From an uncultured Clostridia bacterium (lineage in GTDB: Bacteria; Bacillota; Clostridia; Oscillospirales; Acutalibacteraceae), in contig CALWRP010000094.1 of assembly GCA_944383955.1 (NCBI GenBank), positions 1-37,117 of the forward strand: a stretch of 37,117 bases of DNA, in the 5' to 3' direction. A model generated the notes under the pieces. That model saw nothing but the letters and a program-made list of their open reading frames with translations. It ran no database searches and was not told the origin of the DNA. This document shows positions 8,150-14,936 of this stretch, piece after piece; position 1 is the first letter of the stretch, and each line of letters starts with the position of its first letter. Made by a program: the position numbers and the translations under genes.

Positions 8150-8902
8150 ATGGGCGAAGCCTGCATCAGAGAACCGAATCTGCCGCGCGGGCGCGTCACG
8201 CTCGCCGCTGTCTCCTCTCTTGCCGCGGAGACCATCGCCGCGCTGGAGCGCTGCGGCGTGGCCTGCCTTCCGGTAGAGCCCTGCCCGGCGCTGGCCGTGC
8301 CGGTGCAGGCGCATGCGGACATGGTCTGCCATCCGCTCGGGGGCAGGAGGGTGCTCGCCGCGCGGGGCTGCGAACATTTGCTCGCTTCTCTGCGGGCGGA
8401 GGGCTTTCTGCCCGAGGAGACGCAGCGCGCCCCGGCGGCCCGCTATCCGGGGGACGTCCTGCTCAACGCGGCGCGCATCGGGCCGCTGTGCCTGGGAAGC
8501 GCGCACTGCGACGAGACGCTGCTGCGCTTCTGCGAGGAGGAGAACATCCGTTTTGTTCCGGTGCGCCAGGGCTACGCGAAGTGCTCGACCGTCATAGTCA
8601 GCAGGGAGGCCGTGGTGACGGCGGATCCCTCGATCGCGGCGGCTACCGAAGGGTGCGGCCTCGACGTGCTGCGCATCCGTCCGGGCTTTGTGGAGCTGCC
8701 GGGGTACAGCTGCGGCTTTCCCGGCGGAGCCTGCGGCAAGCTCGACAAAGCCACGCTGGCCTTTGCCGGCGATCTCTCCACGCATCCGGACGGCGCGGCG
8801 ATTGCCGCCTTTCTCCGCAGCCACGGCGTTTTCCCGCTCTCGCTGCACGCGGGGCCGCTGCGGGATGTGGGCGGCATTCTTCCACTGCGGGAAACGGATT
8901 AG
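8150..8902 (+). CDS. DUF6873 family, GME-fold protein
   Basis: A 250-residue soluble protein. I recognise the pattern of the Clostridia-specific DUF6873 group, placed in the guanidine-modifying-enzyme (GME) fold: an early HADMVCHPLGG, a YPGDVLLNAARIG strand, GYAKCSTVIVS, VVTADPSIA, the FVELPGYSCGFPGGACGK segment and a final LRDVGGILPL. GME enzymes act on arginine-like substrates with a catalytic Cys and His; here candidate Cys residues are in GYAKCS and GYSCGF, but I cannot assign catalysis. Ribosome site AAAAGGGGGAAGAGAGG precedes the ATG. It is 146 bases downstream of the permease; a link is possible but not shown. Activity unknown. Confidence 0.65.
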   Translation: MGEACIREPNLPRGRVTLAAVSSLAAETIAALERCGVACLPVEPCPALAVPVQAHADMVCHPLGGRRVLAARGCEHLLASLRAEGFLPEETQRAPAARYPGDVLLNAARIGPLCLGSAHCDETLLRFCEEENIRFVPVRQGYAKCSTVIVSREAVVTADPSIAAATEGCGLDVLRIRPGFVELPGYSCGFPGGACGKLDKATLAFAGDLSTHPDGAAIAAFLRSHGVFPLSLHAGPLRDVGGILPLRETD

Positions 8903-9042
8903 GAAAAACATGTCCCGCCGCGTTTCCCAAACTGAGTGCGCTGAGCGCCGCAGGCACAGCGAAAAACAGAACGCCGTCCTTCGTCCTTTGGAGCCTGACG
9001 GCCGCAGCTCTCTTCACAACGACGCGGGAGGGGGGGCAAAAT

Positions 9043-9067
9043 GGGGGCTTGCAAAAGCCCCGCTTTT
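9043..9067 (+). terminator. Possible terminator after the DUF6873 gene
   Basis: Stem GGGGCTT (9044-9050), loop GCAA, AAGCCCC (9055-9061), then GCTTTT. The 7-bp stem and short T run make a modest terminator, 140 bases downstream of the gene, and it overlaps the -35 of the next promoter. Confidence 0.5.
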
Positions 9068-9077
9068 CTGGTATTCT
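9049..9077 (+). promoter_or_regulatory. Candidate promoter upstream of a palindrome
   Basis: TTGCAA (9049-9054), a 17-base spacer and TATTCT (9072-9077). The predicted start of transcription falls inside the palindrome that follows, the usual layout of a repressed promoter. Confidence 0.55.
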
Positions 9078-9107
9078 AATTATACAAAATGAATATTTTG
9101 TATAATT
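9078..9107. promoter_or_regulatory. Perfect 13-bp palindrome, operator-like
   Basis: Arms AATTATACAAAAT and ATTTTGTATAATT separated by GAAT, with no mismatch, in an AT-rich island between GC-rich flanks. Placed right after a -10 box and before a ribosome site, it looks like a repressor operator. Read as 12-bp arms around a 6-bp centre it also has the geometry of a tyrosine-recombinase core site. I cannot assign a regulator. Confidence 0.6.
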
Positions 9108-9125
9108 GAGGGAGGGAGAAAAAGC

Positions 9126-9200
9126 TTGTCAGATTGCTTTGGCGGTGCTACACTGGTAACCGGGTTCCGCAGGCGCGCTGCCGCTGTATTACTGTATTAG
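9126..9200 (+). CDS. Possible 24-codon ORF or truncated gene start
   Basis: A TTG codon preceded by GGAGGGAG with 7-14 bases spacing opens a frame beginning MSDCFGGATLVTGFR and closing at a TAG after 24 codons. The last two thirds lie inside the first copy of the tandem repeat. With the promoter and palindrome upstream this may be a leader peptide, or the stub of a gene interrupted by the repeat. It could equally be chance; translation is not established. Confidence 0.25.
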   Translation: MSDCFGGATLVTGFRRRAAAVLLY

Positions 9201-9430
9201 CTGTATTGTCAGATATCCCGCGGGACCTTCGCGGTTCACTCCGCAGCATTTTTCTTTTGCGGCCTGCTGCGGTGGCGCCTGCGTTTGCGAGCTTCTGAGT
9301 AACCGGGTTCCACGCTCGCGCTGTTGCTGGATTAGCTGTATTGTCGGATATCCCGCAGGAACTGCGCGGTTCACTCCGCGTTATTTTTCTTTTGCGGCAT
9401 GCTGCGGTGGCGCCTGCATTTGCGGGTTCC
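9156..9430. repeat. Tandem duplication, two copies of about 135-143 bp
   Basis: Copy 1 starts GTAACCGGGTTCC at 9156, copy 2 with the same bases at 9299. Shared blocks include ATTAGCTGTATTGTC, GATATCCCGC, GCGGTTCACTCCGC and TTTTTCTTTTGCGGC. Identity is roughly 80% by eye, and copy 1 has 8 extra bases. No transposase and no terminal inverted repeats are seen. A frame on the - strand stays open across both copies, but its peptide resembles nothing I know and codon use looks non-coding. Confidence 0.8.
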
Positions 9431-10016
9431 TTGCGTTTTTGCGCTGTGTGAGCTTCCGCGTGCTGTGTGTTGGATCGATGGCCGCCTGTGCGCTGCGCCG
9501 TGCGGCGTTTCCTGCGCGCGCGGCGTTGATTCATTTCCGGCCGCCGTAATTTTGTTTTGCCGTGTGTCTTCGATTGCCGCGTGTCTGCTGTGCGCCTTCG
9601 ACGCCGTGCCCGTATTCTGAGGCGTTATCCCGAACGCACAGCCGCAGGCCGCTCCGGAGGCTCGCCGAACGCAGGTTCATGCGAAGCCGGCCGGTTCGGC
9701 GGCCTGCAAGCTCCACGGGACGGCTGACGGCGCATGCGGACCGGAGCGCGCGAATGGTTCTGTCGAGACAAGGCACGCCTGGCCGGGCGTTCCTGCGGAA
9801 CAGTGCGCCGTTGCGTTTGCCGGAGCCGCGGCAACGATTTCACCTGCGCCGCGCTCGCTCGTCCGTATGTTCGATTTCCGTTCGAGCCCTCCTTGCGGCT
9901 CCGTCTTCCCCGGCCATCGCGGATCAAAACAACATATGTTCGAAAAAGAGGCGCCCGCCGTTCCCTGCCGCGGCCGCCTGTCTTCGAAATTCCAGAAAAA
10001 AAGACGGTGATGTTCC
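9431..10016. other. Gene-free stretch upstream of the xerC-like gene
   Basis: About 590 bases with no frame that resembles a known protein on either strand and no recognisable structured RNA (no 6S, SRP, RNase P or tmRNA hallmarks). Base composition stays GC-rich. It may hold decayed coding sequence. The only site I see is a weak LexA-like box near its right end, recorded separately. Confidence 0.5.
9930..9942. promoter_or_regulatory. Weak LexA-box-like sequence before the xerC-like gene
   Basis: CAAC-ATAT-GTTCG is close to the Gram-positive SOS box CGAAC-N4-GTTCG: the right half is complete, the left half differs at two bases, and AACATATGTT is itself a perfect palindrome. It lies 75 bases before the recombinase start. 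No lexA gene is in the window. Confidence 0.3.
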
Positions 10017-11042
10017 ATGAAACCACAGGCCAAATTACAGGAGGAGCTCGCGGGCGCGCCGGAGCTTCTTCGCCAGTATCTCGGCTATCTGCAAACCATC
10101 AAGGGCAAGTCTGTGCTGACGGTTCTCGAATACTACACGGACCTGCGCACATTTTTCCGCTATCTCAAGCGGCACAATCACCTCGTCGCGCCGGACGTGC
10201 CGTTTGAGCAGATCGACATCAGCGACGTCGATCTGGACCTCATCCGCAGCGTCACGCTGACGACGGTCTACGAGTATATGAACTATCTCGGCGTGGAGCG
10301 CGGCAACAGCGCGGCCACCCGCTCGCGCAAGGTTTCCAGCCTGCGCACGTTCTTCAAATATCTCACGAACAAGGTCAACAAGCTCGAGGTCAACCCCATC
10401 GAGGAGCTGGAGACGCCCAAGCTCAAAAAATCCCTGCCCAAGTATCTCTCCCTGGAGCAGTCGCTCGAGCTGCTCTCGAAGGTCGACGGGCCGTATGCGG
10501 AGCGGGACTACTGCATCCTCACGCTCTTCCTCAACTGCGGCATGCGTCTGTCAGAGCTGGTGGGCATCAATCTCTCGGACGTCAGGAACGGCTCTGAGAC
10601 GCTCAGAATCGTGGGCAAGGGAAACAAGGAGCGCATAATTTATCTCAACGAGGCCTGCCGTGAGGCGATTGCGCGCTATCTGGCGGTGCGCCCGCACGAC
10701 GGCCTGCGCGCAGAGGACCGCAACGCGCTCTTCATCAGCCGGCAGAACAGGCGCATCAGCCCCAAAACGGTGCAGCACCTTGTCAAAAAATACCTGGGTG
10801 AGATCGATCTGGCCGCCGAGGGCTACTCCGTGCACAAGCTGCGCCACACGGCCGCCACGCTGATGTATCAGCACGGCAATGTCGACATCCGGGTGCTCAA
10901 GGACATCCTGGGCCACGAGAATCTCGGCACCACGGAGATCTACACCCACCTGTCGAATCAGCAGATCTCCGACGCCATGCAGGCGAACCCGCTGGCAAAG
11001 GTGAAAAACCGCAAAAAGAACGCTGCCAAAGAGCAAACATGA
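10017..11042 (+). CDS. Tyrosine recombinase, XerC type
   Basis: A 341-residue tyrosine site-specific recombinase. An N-terminal SAM-like core-binding domain (about 15-130, with YLGYLQTIKGKS and RKVSSLRTFFKYL) is followed by the catalytic domain holding the full active set: Arg in NCGMRLSELVGI, Lys in GKGNKERII, His-x-x-Arg in HKLRHTAATLM, His in LGHENLGTTEIY and the nucleophile Tyr in EIYTHLS. It is about 40 residues longer than XerC of Bacillus because of the N-terminus and a basic tail (KVKNRKKNAAKEQ). Start: ATG with GGTG 7 bases upstream. It probably pairs with the XerD-type gene 1.2 kb away to resolve chromosome dimers, but a mobile-element integrase is not excluded. Confidence 0.85.
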   Translation: MKPQAKLQEELAGAPELLRQYLGYLQTIKGKSVLTVLEYYTDLRTFFRYLKRHNHLVAPDVPFEQIDISDVDLDLIRSVTLTTVYEYMNYLGVERGNSAATRSRKVSSLRTFFKYLTNKVNKLEVNPIEELETPKLKKSLPKYLSLEQSLELLSKVDGPYAERDYCILTLFLNCGMRLSELVGINLSDVRNGSETLRIVGKGNKERIIYLNEACREAIARYLAVRPHDGLRAEDRNALFISRQNRRISPKTVQHLVKKYLGEIDLAAEGYSVHKLRHTAATLMYQHGNVDIRVLKDILGHENLGTTEIYTHLSNQQISDAMQANPLAKVKNRKKNAAKEQT

Positions 11043-11077
11043 AAGTTTCGCCCGCCTTTTTCCCATCCAGCCGCTTT

Positions 11078-11150
11078 CCGCACCGAGCCGCTGAAGCGTC
11101 GGTTTCCGGTGCCGTGCACCGCAAACCGATGCTTCAGACGCTGCATCCGG
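11078..11150 (-). repeat. Palindromic repeat element, copy C
   Basis: Inverted repeat with 22-base arms (11091-11112 and 11116-11137, beginning CTGAAGCGTCGG) and a 3-base centre; the arms differ at two positions. The same element, in reverse orientation, occurs at 36892 and 37009, and the conserved part extends about 13 bases past each arm (CGGCTCGGTGCGG on one side, CCGGATGCAG on the other). A partial second copy (GAGCCGCTGAAGC) begins at 11154. It sits just after the xerC-like stop codon, resembling REP elements. Confidence 0.85.
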
Positions 11151-11189
11151 ATCGAGCCGCTGAAGCACCGAAATCAATCAATAATAGTA

Positions 11190-11229
11190 AAAAGCCCCTG
11201 CACCGGTACCATCCGATGCAGGGGCTTTT
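11190..11229. terminator. Bidirectional terminator between xerC-like and yesL-like genes
   Basis: A 13-bp perfect stem AAAAGCCCCTGCA / TGCAGGGGCTTTT with a 14-base loop. T runs on both strands let it end both convergent transcripts. Confidence 0.85.
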
Positions 11230-11290
11230 GCTGTCTTTCGAGGGGTCCGCCGGAGCGGACAGGGCACGCGAGACGGGATAGAGCGGAGCC

Positions 11291-12160
11291 TCAATAGAGA
11301 GAATCCTGGAAATCGGGCTCGTCCTCCTCCTCGGCAGGCTTGCCCTCGGGATTGTTCTTCTCCTCCTGCTCTCTCTCGTAGGGCTTGATGATGTACTTGA
11401 CTACCATCGGATAGACGGCAAAGTTGATGAGGAAGCCGAAGAAGCCGAACACCCAGAACACGCCGAGAACGATGAAGACCAGCACGGCCAGCGGAGGCAG
11501 CACGAGGAAAAAGATGACCGCGGCCAGAATGAACACGCCGAGGATGACAAGGAGCATCAGGTTGCGCCACAGGCCGATGATGGCGAAGATCAGGGCGTTC
11601 TTGTAAATCTTCGAGAGGCCGAGATCGAAGGTGATGATCATCACCGGCACGTAGAACTGCGCGCAGACAAAGAGGAACGAGAGAATGAAGCAGATCGCGA
11701 GGGGCAGATAGAGAATCGAGTTCGTCTGCACCTGCGAGGAGTAAAAGTTGATGGCGATGGACATGAGAATGAAGAAGACGTAGCAGACCAGGCCGTTGAC
11801 GAGGAACTGCTTCCAGTTGTTCTTCACCGCGTCCACGAAATCGGAGAGAATGAAGGCGTGCTCCTCCCTCGCGTAATTGCGGCAGACGAAGGTCAGGCCG
11901 GCGACAAAGGGCGAGAGCAGCACGCTCGGCAGCAGGCCGAGGAACGAGAGAGCCGGGTTGACGCCGGAAAGAAAGGAGCTGAACAGGAGAATCAGGGCGA
12001 TGACGACGGCAGTCGGCACGGCGAAGAGCATGTTCACCTTGATCAGATCAAAGAACTTTCTGAAATAAACCTCCCAAAACCGGAAAAACGGCTTTTTGAC
12101 CGGCGCGTCCTTCGAAACGCCGGGGCCCGGCTTGTTGTAGTTGATGGAAAAGAGACCCAA
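11291..12160 (-). CDS. YesL/DUF624-like membrane protein
   Basis: A 289-residue integral membrane protein with about six hydrophobic segments, beginning with the amphipathic FFRFWEVYFRKFFDLIKVN that is typical of the YesL (DUF624) group in Firmicutes. The C-terminus is acidic and cytoplasmic-looking (REQEEKNNPEGKPAEEEDE). Function of the group is unclear; YesL genes often neighbour sugar uptake operons, which is not the case here. The start is TTG with AGGAG eight bases upstream; an upstream frame extension overlaps xerD and lacks a ribosome site. It lies 44 bases downstream of xerD on the same strand and is probably cotranscribed. Function unknown. Confidence 0.75.
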   Translation of the reverse strand: MGLFSINYNKPGPGVSKDAPVKKPFFRFWEVYFRKFFDLIKVNMLFAVPTAVVIALILLFSSFLSGVNPALSFLGLLPSVLLSPFVAGLTFVCRNYAREEHAFILSDFVDAVKNNWKQFLVNGLVCYVFFILMSIAINFYSSQVQTNSILYLPLAICFILSFLFVCAQFYVPVMIITFDLGLSKIYKNALIFAIIGLWRNLMLLVILGVFILAAVIFFLVLPPLAVLVFIVLGVFWVFGFFGFLINFAVYPMVVKYIIKPYEREQEEKNNPEGKPAEEEDEPDFQDSLY

Positions 12161-12204
12161 AACAATCACTCCTACTTCTTTTTTTACCGCATGCTCCCGG
12201 CAAG

Positions 12205-13104
12205 CTATCCAAGCTTTGCACGGGGATGACAATTATTATATACCTCTTTGAAGTGATCGTTCAATAGGTGAACGTAAATTTGTGTCGAAGAAATATCGGC
12301 ATGTCCCAGCATGAGCTGGATATCCTTCAAATCGGCTCCGTTTTCAAGCAGATGCAGGGCGAACGAGTGGCGCAGCGTGTGCGGCGTGATTTCCTTGACG
12401 ATCCCCGCCTGCTCCGCGTAGCCCTTCACAATCTTCCAGAAGCCCTGGCGCGTCAGCCGGCGGCCGTTGAGGTTCGTGAACAGGGCCTGTCCGCCGTCCG
12501 GCGAGAGAATGGCGGAGCGCACGCGGCACACATAGTCTGAGACGGCGGTGATGGCCGTGGCGTGAACCGGAATCCGCCTCTCCCCGCTCTTGCCGCGCCC
12601 GCACACCAGAATGTTCGAGCGCAGATCGATGTCTCCCACATTGAGCTCCACCAGCTCCGAGGAGCGGATGCCCGTGGCATAGAGCAGCTCGAGCATGGCC
12701 TTGTCGCGGCAGCCCTTGGGCTCCTTGGGGTTGGGCTGGCTCAGCAGGAGCTCAATCTCCTTGCCGGAGAGAATCTGCGGCAGCTTTTTTTCCGGCTTTT
12801 CCAGCTTCACGGCCCGGGCGGGATTCTCAGACGCGCAGCCCTCGGCGATCAGATACTGATAAAAGCCGCGAATGGAGGCGATGCTTCTCGTCACCGTCGC
12901 GCTGCTCTTGTTCAGAGAGGCCAGGTGCGCCACATACGCCTCGATCTCCGCCGCGCCCACGCGGGAGGGCTCCTCCACCCCGGTCTCCTGCAGGTAGTCG
13001 AGGAAGTGGTCCACGTCTCTGCGGTAGGAGTCGAGCGTGTTGTTCGACACGTGCTTTTCCTGCTCCAGATACTGTTCAAAGCCTTTTCGATAATCCATCA
13101 TCAT
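12205..13104 (-). CDS. xerD: Tyrosine recombinase XerD
   Basis: Site-specific recombinase that with XerC resolves chromosome dimers at dif near the division septum. 299 residues, the standard XerD length. The N-terminal core-binding domain (FEQYLEQEKHVSNNTLDSYRRDVDHFLDYL) is followed by a catalytic domain with Arg in ATGIRSSELVEL, Lys in GRGKSGERRIPV, HTLRHSFALHLL, LGHADISSTQIYVHL. The chain ends a few residues after the nucleophile Tyr, as XerD does. It lies 52 bases downstream of spoIIM, the association known from Bacillus subtilis. A DNA element resembling the XerD arm of dif lies 0.85 kb upstream. Confidence 0.9.
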   Translation of the reverse strand: MMMDYRKGFEQYLEQEKHVSNNTLDSYRRDVDHFLDYLQETGVEEPSRVGAAEIEAYVAHLASLNKSSATVTRSIASIRGFYQYLIAEGCASENPARAVKLEKPEKKLPQILSGKEIELLLSQPNPKEPKGCRDKAMLELLYATGIRSSELVELNVGDIDLRSNILVCGRGKSGERRIPVHATAITAVSDYVCRVRSAILSPDGGQALFTNLNGRRLTRQGFWKIVKGYAEQAGIVKEITPHTLRHSFALHLLENGADLKDIQLMLGHADISSTQIYVHLLNDHFKEVYNNCHPRAKLG

Positions 13105-13156
13105 GTTGTTTTACCCTATCCTCTTTTTCCTCTCTCAACACGCTTCGGGCAGTCTG

Positions 13157-13789
13157 TCAGGAAAAAGAGAAAAATCCTGAAAAGCAGACAGAGGTCACGA
13201 CGTCCAGGACAGCCGCGCCAAACGCCAGGGAGAGCGTGAATCCGAACCGTGTCACATAACTTCTCAAATCGAGGCGGCCCGTGCGGGCCAGGGCCCTGGA
13301 CGCACGGAAGGCCTCTCTGCCGGAAAAGAGCAGAGCCAGACTGATGAAGACGACGCCCGGCAGCAAAACCAGCAGATGAAAAAGCGCGCCTGTCCAGCGG
13401 TAGCAATAGCAGAGAAAGCCGGCCGTCAGCCCCACCCCGTAGCCGCGAAAAAAGACGATGGCGGGAACAAACAGAAAGCCCCACATGGAAAGGCCGCACA
13501 GAAAGCACAAAACGAGAAACAGGAAGGACGAGGCAAACGACGCGAAGAAGAGCGAATAGACAGGCTCCGAGATGCGCAGGGAGGCGCTCGTCTGGAAGAG
13601 AAAATCAAACCGCCGCAGCACCTGCTCGCCTGAGCTCACCGAGGCGGCGGTGCCCAGCGCGGTTCCCGCCAACAGGCAGAGCGAGAAAAAATAGAGCGCC
13701 AGATGGGTCCGGCACAGCAGGCCGGAAGAGCGCGCATGCGCGGCGGCCGGGCTGCGTCCGGGTCTCATGTTTGTCCTCATAAGCCTCAT
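13157..13789 (-). CDS. spoIIM: Stage II sporulation protein M-like membrane protein
   Basis: SpoIIM belongs to the DMP complex (SpoIID-SpoIIM-SpoIIP) that thins septal peptidoglycan so that the mother cell can engulf the forespore. The 210-residue product has five hydrophobic helices with the family pattern: SLYFFASFASSFLFLVLCFLCG-like segment, FRGYGVGLTAGFLCY and LLPGVVFISLALLFSGREAF. The N-terminus is longer and more basic than in Bacillus. The start is ATG (MRLMRTNM) eight bases after GGAGG; frame further upstream is open but lacks a site. Position directly before xerD supports the call. Sequence identity to known SpoIIM looks low, so a SpoIIM-family paralogue is possible. Confidence 0.75.
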   Translation of the reverse strand: MRLMRTNMRPGRSPAAAHARSSGLLCRTHLALYFFSLCLLAGTALGTAASVSSGEQVLRRFDFLFQTSASLRISEPVYSLFFASFASSFLFLVLCFLCGLSMWGFLFVPAIVFFRGYGVGLTAGFLCYCYRWTGALFHLLVLLPGVVFISLALLFSGREAFRASRALARTGRLDLRSYVTRFGFTLSLAFGAAVLDVVTSVCFSGFFSFS

Positions 13790-13880
13790 ATCCCACACCT
13801 CCAGAGGTTCCCCGCCGGACAGATGTAGGGAAAAAGGCGATAAAATGCAGCGAACATGGTTCATTCCTGTACCATTTCTA

Positions 13881-13909
13881 CTATAATACATCTTCCCGAG
13901 GAACGCAAT
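13881..13909 (-). promoter_or_regulatory. Sigma-A-like promoter of the spoIIM-xerD operon
   Basis: Read on the - strand: TTGCGT, a 17-base spacer and TATAGT. About 90 bases upstream of the spoIIM start. I see no clear sigma-E promoter, which controls spoIIM in Bacillus subtilis. Confidence 0.55.
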
Positions 13910-13934
13910 ACAAAAATATACAGTTATGCAGAGA

Positions 13935-13999
13935 AAGTGTATGATCGAATATTATGTAAACTCACCAAAACACATTATGTGAACAGCTGTATAATATTC
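13935..13999. other. AT-rich island with a dif-like half-site and inverted repeat
   Basis: TTATGTAAACT at 13952-13962 equals the XerD-binding arm of the Firmicutes dif consensus, and the three bases before it (ATA) also agree. The XerC arm to the left (13935-13945) is a poor match. A second, imperfect arm ATTATGTGAACA lies at 13974-13985 as a direct repeat. The whole is framed by a perfect 9-bp inverted repeat GAATATTAT / ATAATATTC (13947-13955, 13991-13999). The low G+C contrasts with both flanks. Confidence 0.4.
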
Positions 14000-14008
14000 A
14001 TTTCCTAT

Positions 14009-14407
14009 TCATTTGCGCTTGATGCCGCCATACCCTCCCAGCGCGCCGCCGAGCGCCATCACAAGCAGACGGGTGAGCAGGGCGGCCCAGGAGGACACCG
14101 CACCCTCCGCAGCGCCCGCGGCGGCGAAGAGCAGAAACAGCAGCAGCCCCGCGCACGCCCCGAGCGGAAGTCCGCGCCTGCCTGAGAGCCGCGCCGTGAG
14201 AAAGCCGCTCAGAAGCGAGCCGAGGGCGGACACCGCCAGCACAACCGCCGGAACCGCGGCCTGCGGGATCTGCTTCATGGAGACAAAGGCGTAGGAGACG
14301 GCGAGCAGCAGCAAAAAGACGGCGGCGCTCCCCCCTGCCGTTCCCAGCAACACAGCGCGAAGGGCCGCCGTCCATTCCCGCTTTTCCGCTCCCCTGCTTC
14401 TGCGCAT
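14009..14407 (-). CDS. TIGR04086 family membrane protein
   Basis: A 132-residue protein with four hydrophobic helices and short polar loops: AVLLGTAGGSAAVFLLLLAV, AAVPAVVLAVSALGSLLSGF, LPLGACAGLLLFLLFAAAG and LVMALGGALGGYGGIK. This is the TIGR04086 pattern, a Firmicutes family usually encoded next to yajC, as here. Function unknown. The ATG directly follows the T run of the yajC terminator, and the only plausible ribosome site, GAGGGGG seven bases upstream, is the 3' arm of that hairpin. The second in-phase choice downstream would remove the conserved N-terminus, so I keep this start. Confidence 0.8.
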   Translation of the reverse strand: MRRSRGAEKREWTAALRAVLLGTAGGSAAVFLLLLAVSYAFVSMKQIPQAAVPAVVLAVSALGSLLSGFLTARLSGRRGLPLGACAGLLLFLLFAAAGAAEGAVSSWAALLTRLLVMALGGALGGYGGIKRK

Positions 14408-14454
14408 AAAAAATCCCCCTCACATATCATTTGTCCAAATGATATGTGAGGGGG
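14408..14454 (-). terminator. Terminator of yajC that contains the next gene's ribosome site
   Basis: A perfect 19-bp inverted repeat, arms 14415-14433 and 14436-14454, beginning CCCCCTCACATATCATTTG on either strand, followed on the - strand by ATTTTTT and then immediately by the ATG of the TIGR04086 gene. The GAGGGGG of the 3' arm is the only ribosome site for that ATG, so folding would both stop transcription and hide the site. Confidence 0.85.
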
Positions 14455-14498
14455 AGCGCCGTTATGTCTCTTCCGGAGGCAGACGGGCGGAGAGGGAA

Positions 14499-14849
14499 TT
14501 ACTCCGCGTCGTCGTGGATGGTGTCCACGCTGCCGATTGCCCATCTCTTGATGCGGATCTTGCTGCGGTCCGTGCCGGTCTCGATGACGAGCGTCTCGTT
14601 CTCTTCCTTAATGCTGACAATGCGGCCCACCACGCCGCCGATGGTGGTAATCTCGTCGCCGATCTGCGCGCCCTTGCGCATGGCCTCTTCCTTCTTCCGC
14701 TTCTTGGACTGCGGGCGGATCATGATGAAGTAGAGCGCCACGATGATCAGCGCGTAGGGAAGCAGCATCAGCAGCATGCTGCCGATTCCCATGTCGGCAG
14801 TGGTGCCGGTCGTGGAGGCTGCGGCGTCGAGCAACAGGAATTGATTCAT
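14499..14849 (-). CDS. yajC: Preprotein translocase subunit YajC
   Basis: Accessory membrane subunit that associates with SecDF and the SecYEG channel. 116 residues: a short extracellular N-terminus, one membrane helix MLLMLLPYALIIVALYFIMIRP, then the family signature RPQSKKRKKEEAMRKGAQIGDEITTIGGVVGRIVSI, in which the basic stretch and the ITTIGGxxGxI loop are diagnostic. The ATG at 14849 is preferred over 14858 because AAGGGG lies at a better distance. It follows tgt on the same strand but has its own promoter. The secDF genes are not in the window. Confidence 0.93.
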   Translation of the reverse strand: MNQFLLLDAAASTTGTTADMGIGSMLLMLLPYALIIVALYFIMIRPQSKKRKKEEAMRKGAQIGDEITTIGGVVGRIVSIKEENETLVIETGTDRSKIRIKRWAIGSVDTIHDDAE

Positions 14850-14900
14850 TTTAAACATACCCCTTATTTTTTGATTTGGTGCGGAACATGCAACAGATAT

Positions 14901-14929
14901 AGTATAGCAAGATTTCCTGCCGCATGCAA
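14901..14929 (-). promoter_or_regulatory. Sigma-A promoter of yajC
   Basis: On the - strand: TTGCAT, a 17-base spacer and TATACT. It lies in the short tgt-yajC gap, so yajC can be transcribed independently of tgt. Confidence 0.75.
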
Positions 14930-14936
14930 GCGCAAT

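Noticed and set aside
9156-9430. Insertion sequence or MITE
   Set aside because: No terminal inverted repeats or target duplication could be found and there is no transposase; classed only as a tandem repeat.
9562-10033. Several overlapping frames of 70-150 codons on both strands
   Set aside because: None has a recognisable domain, consistent ribosome site or protein-like composition; treated as gene-free.
10017-11042. Prophage or integrative element with an integrase
   Set aside because: The recombinase looks like a housekeeping Xer protein, and no phage structural, conjugation or excisionase genes occur nearby.
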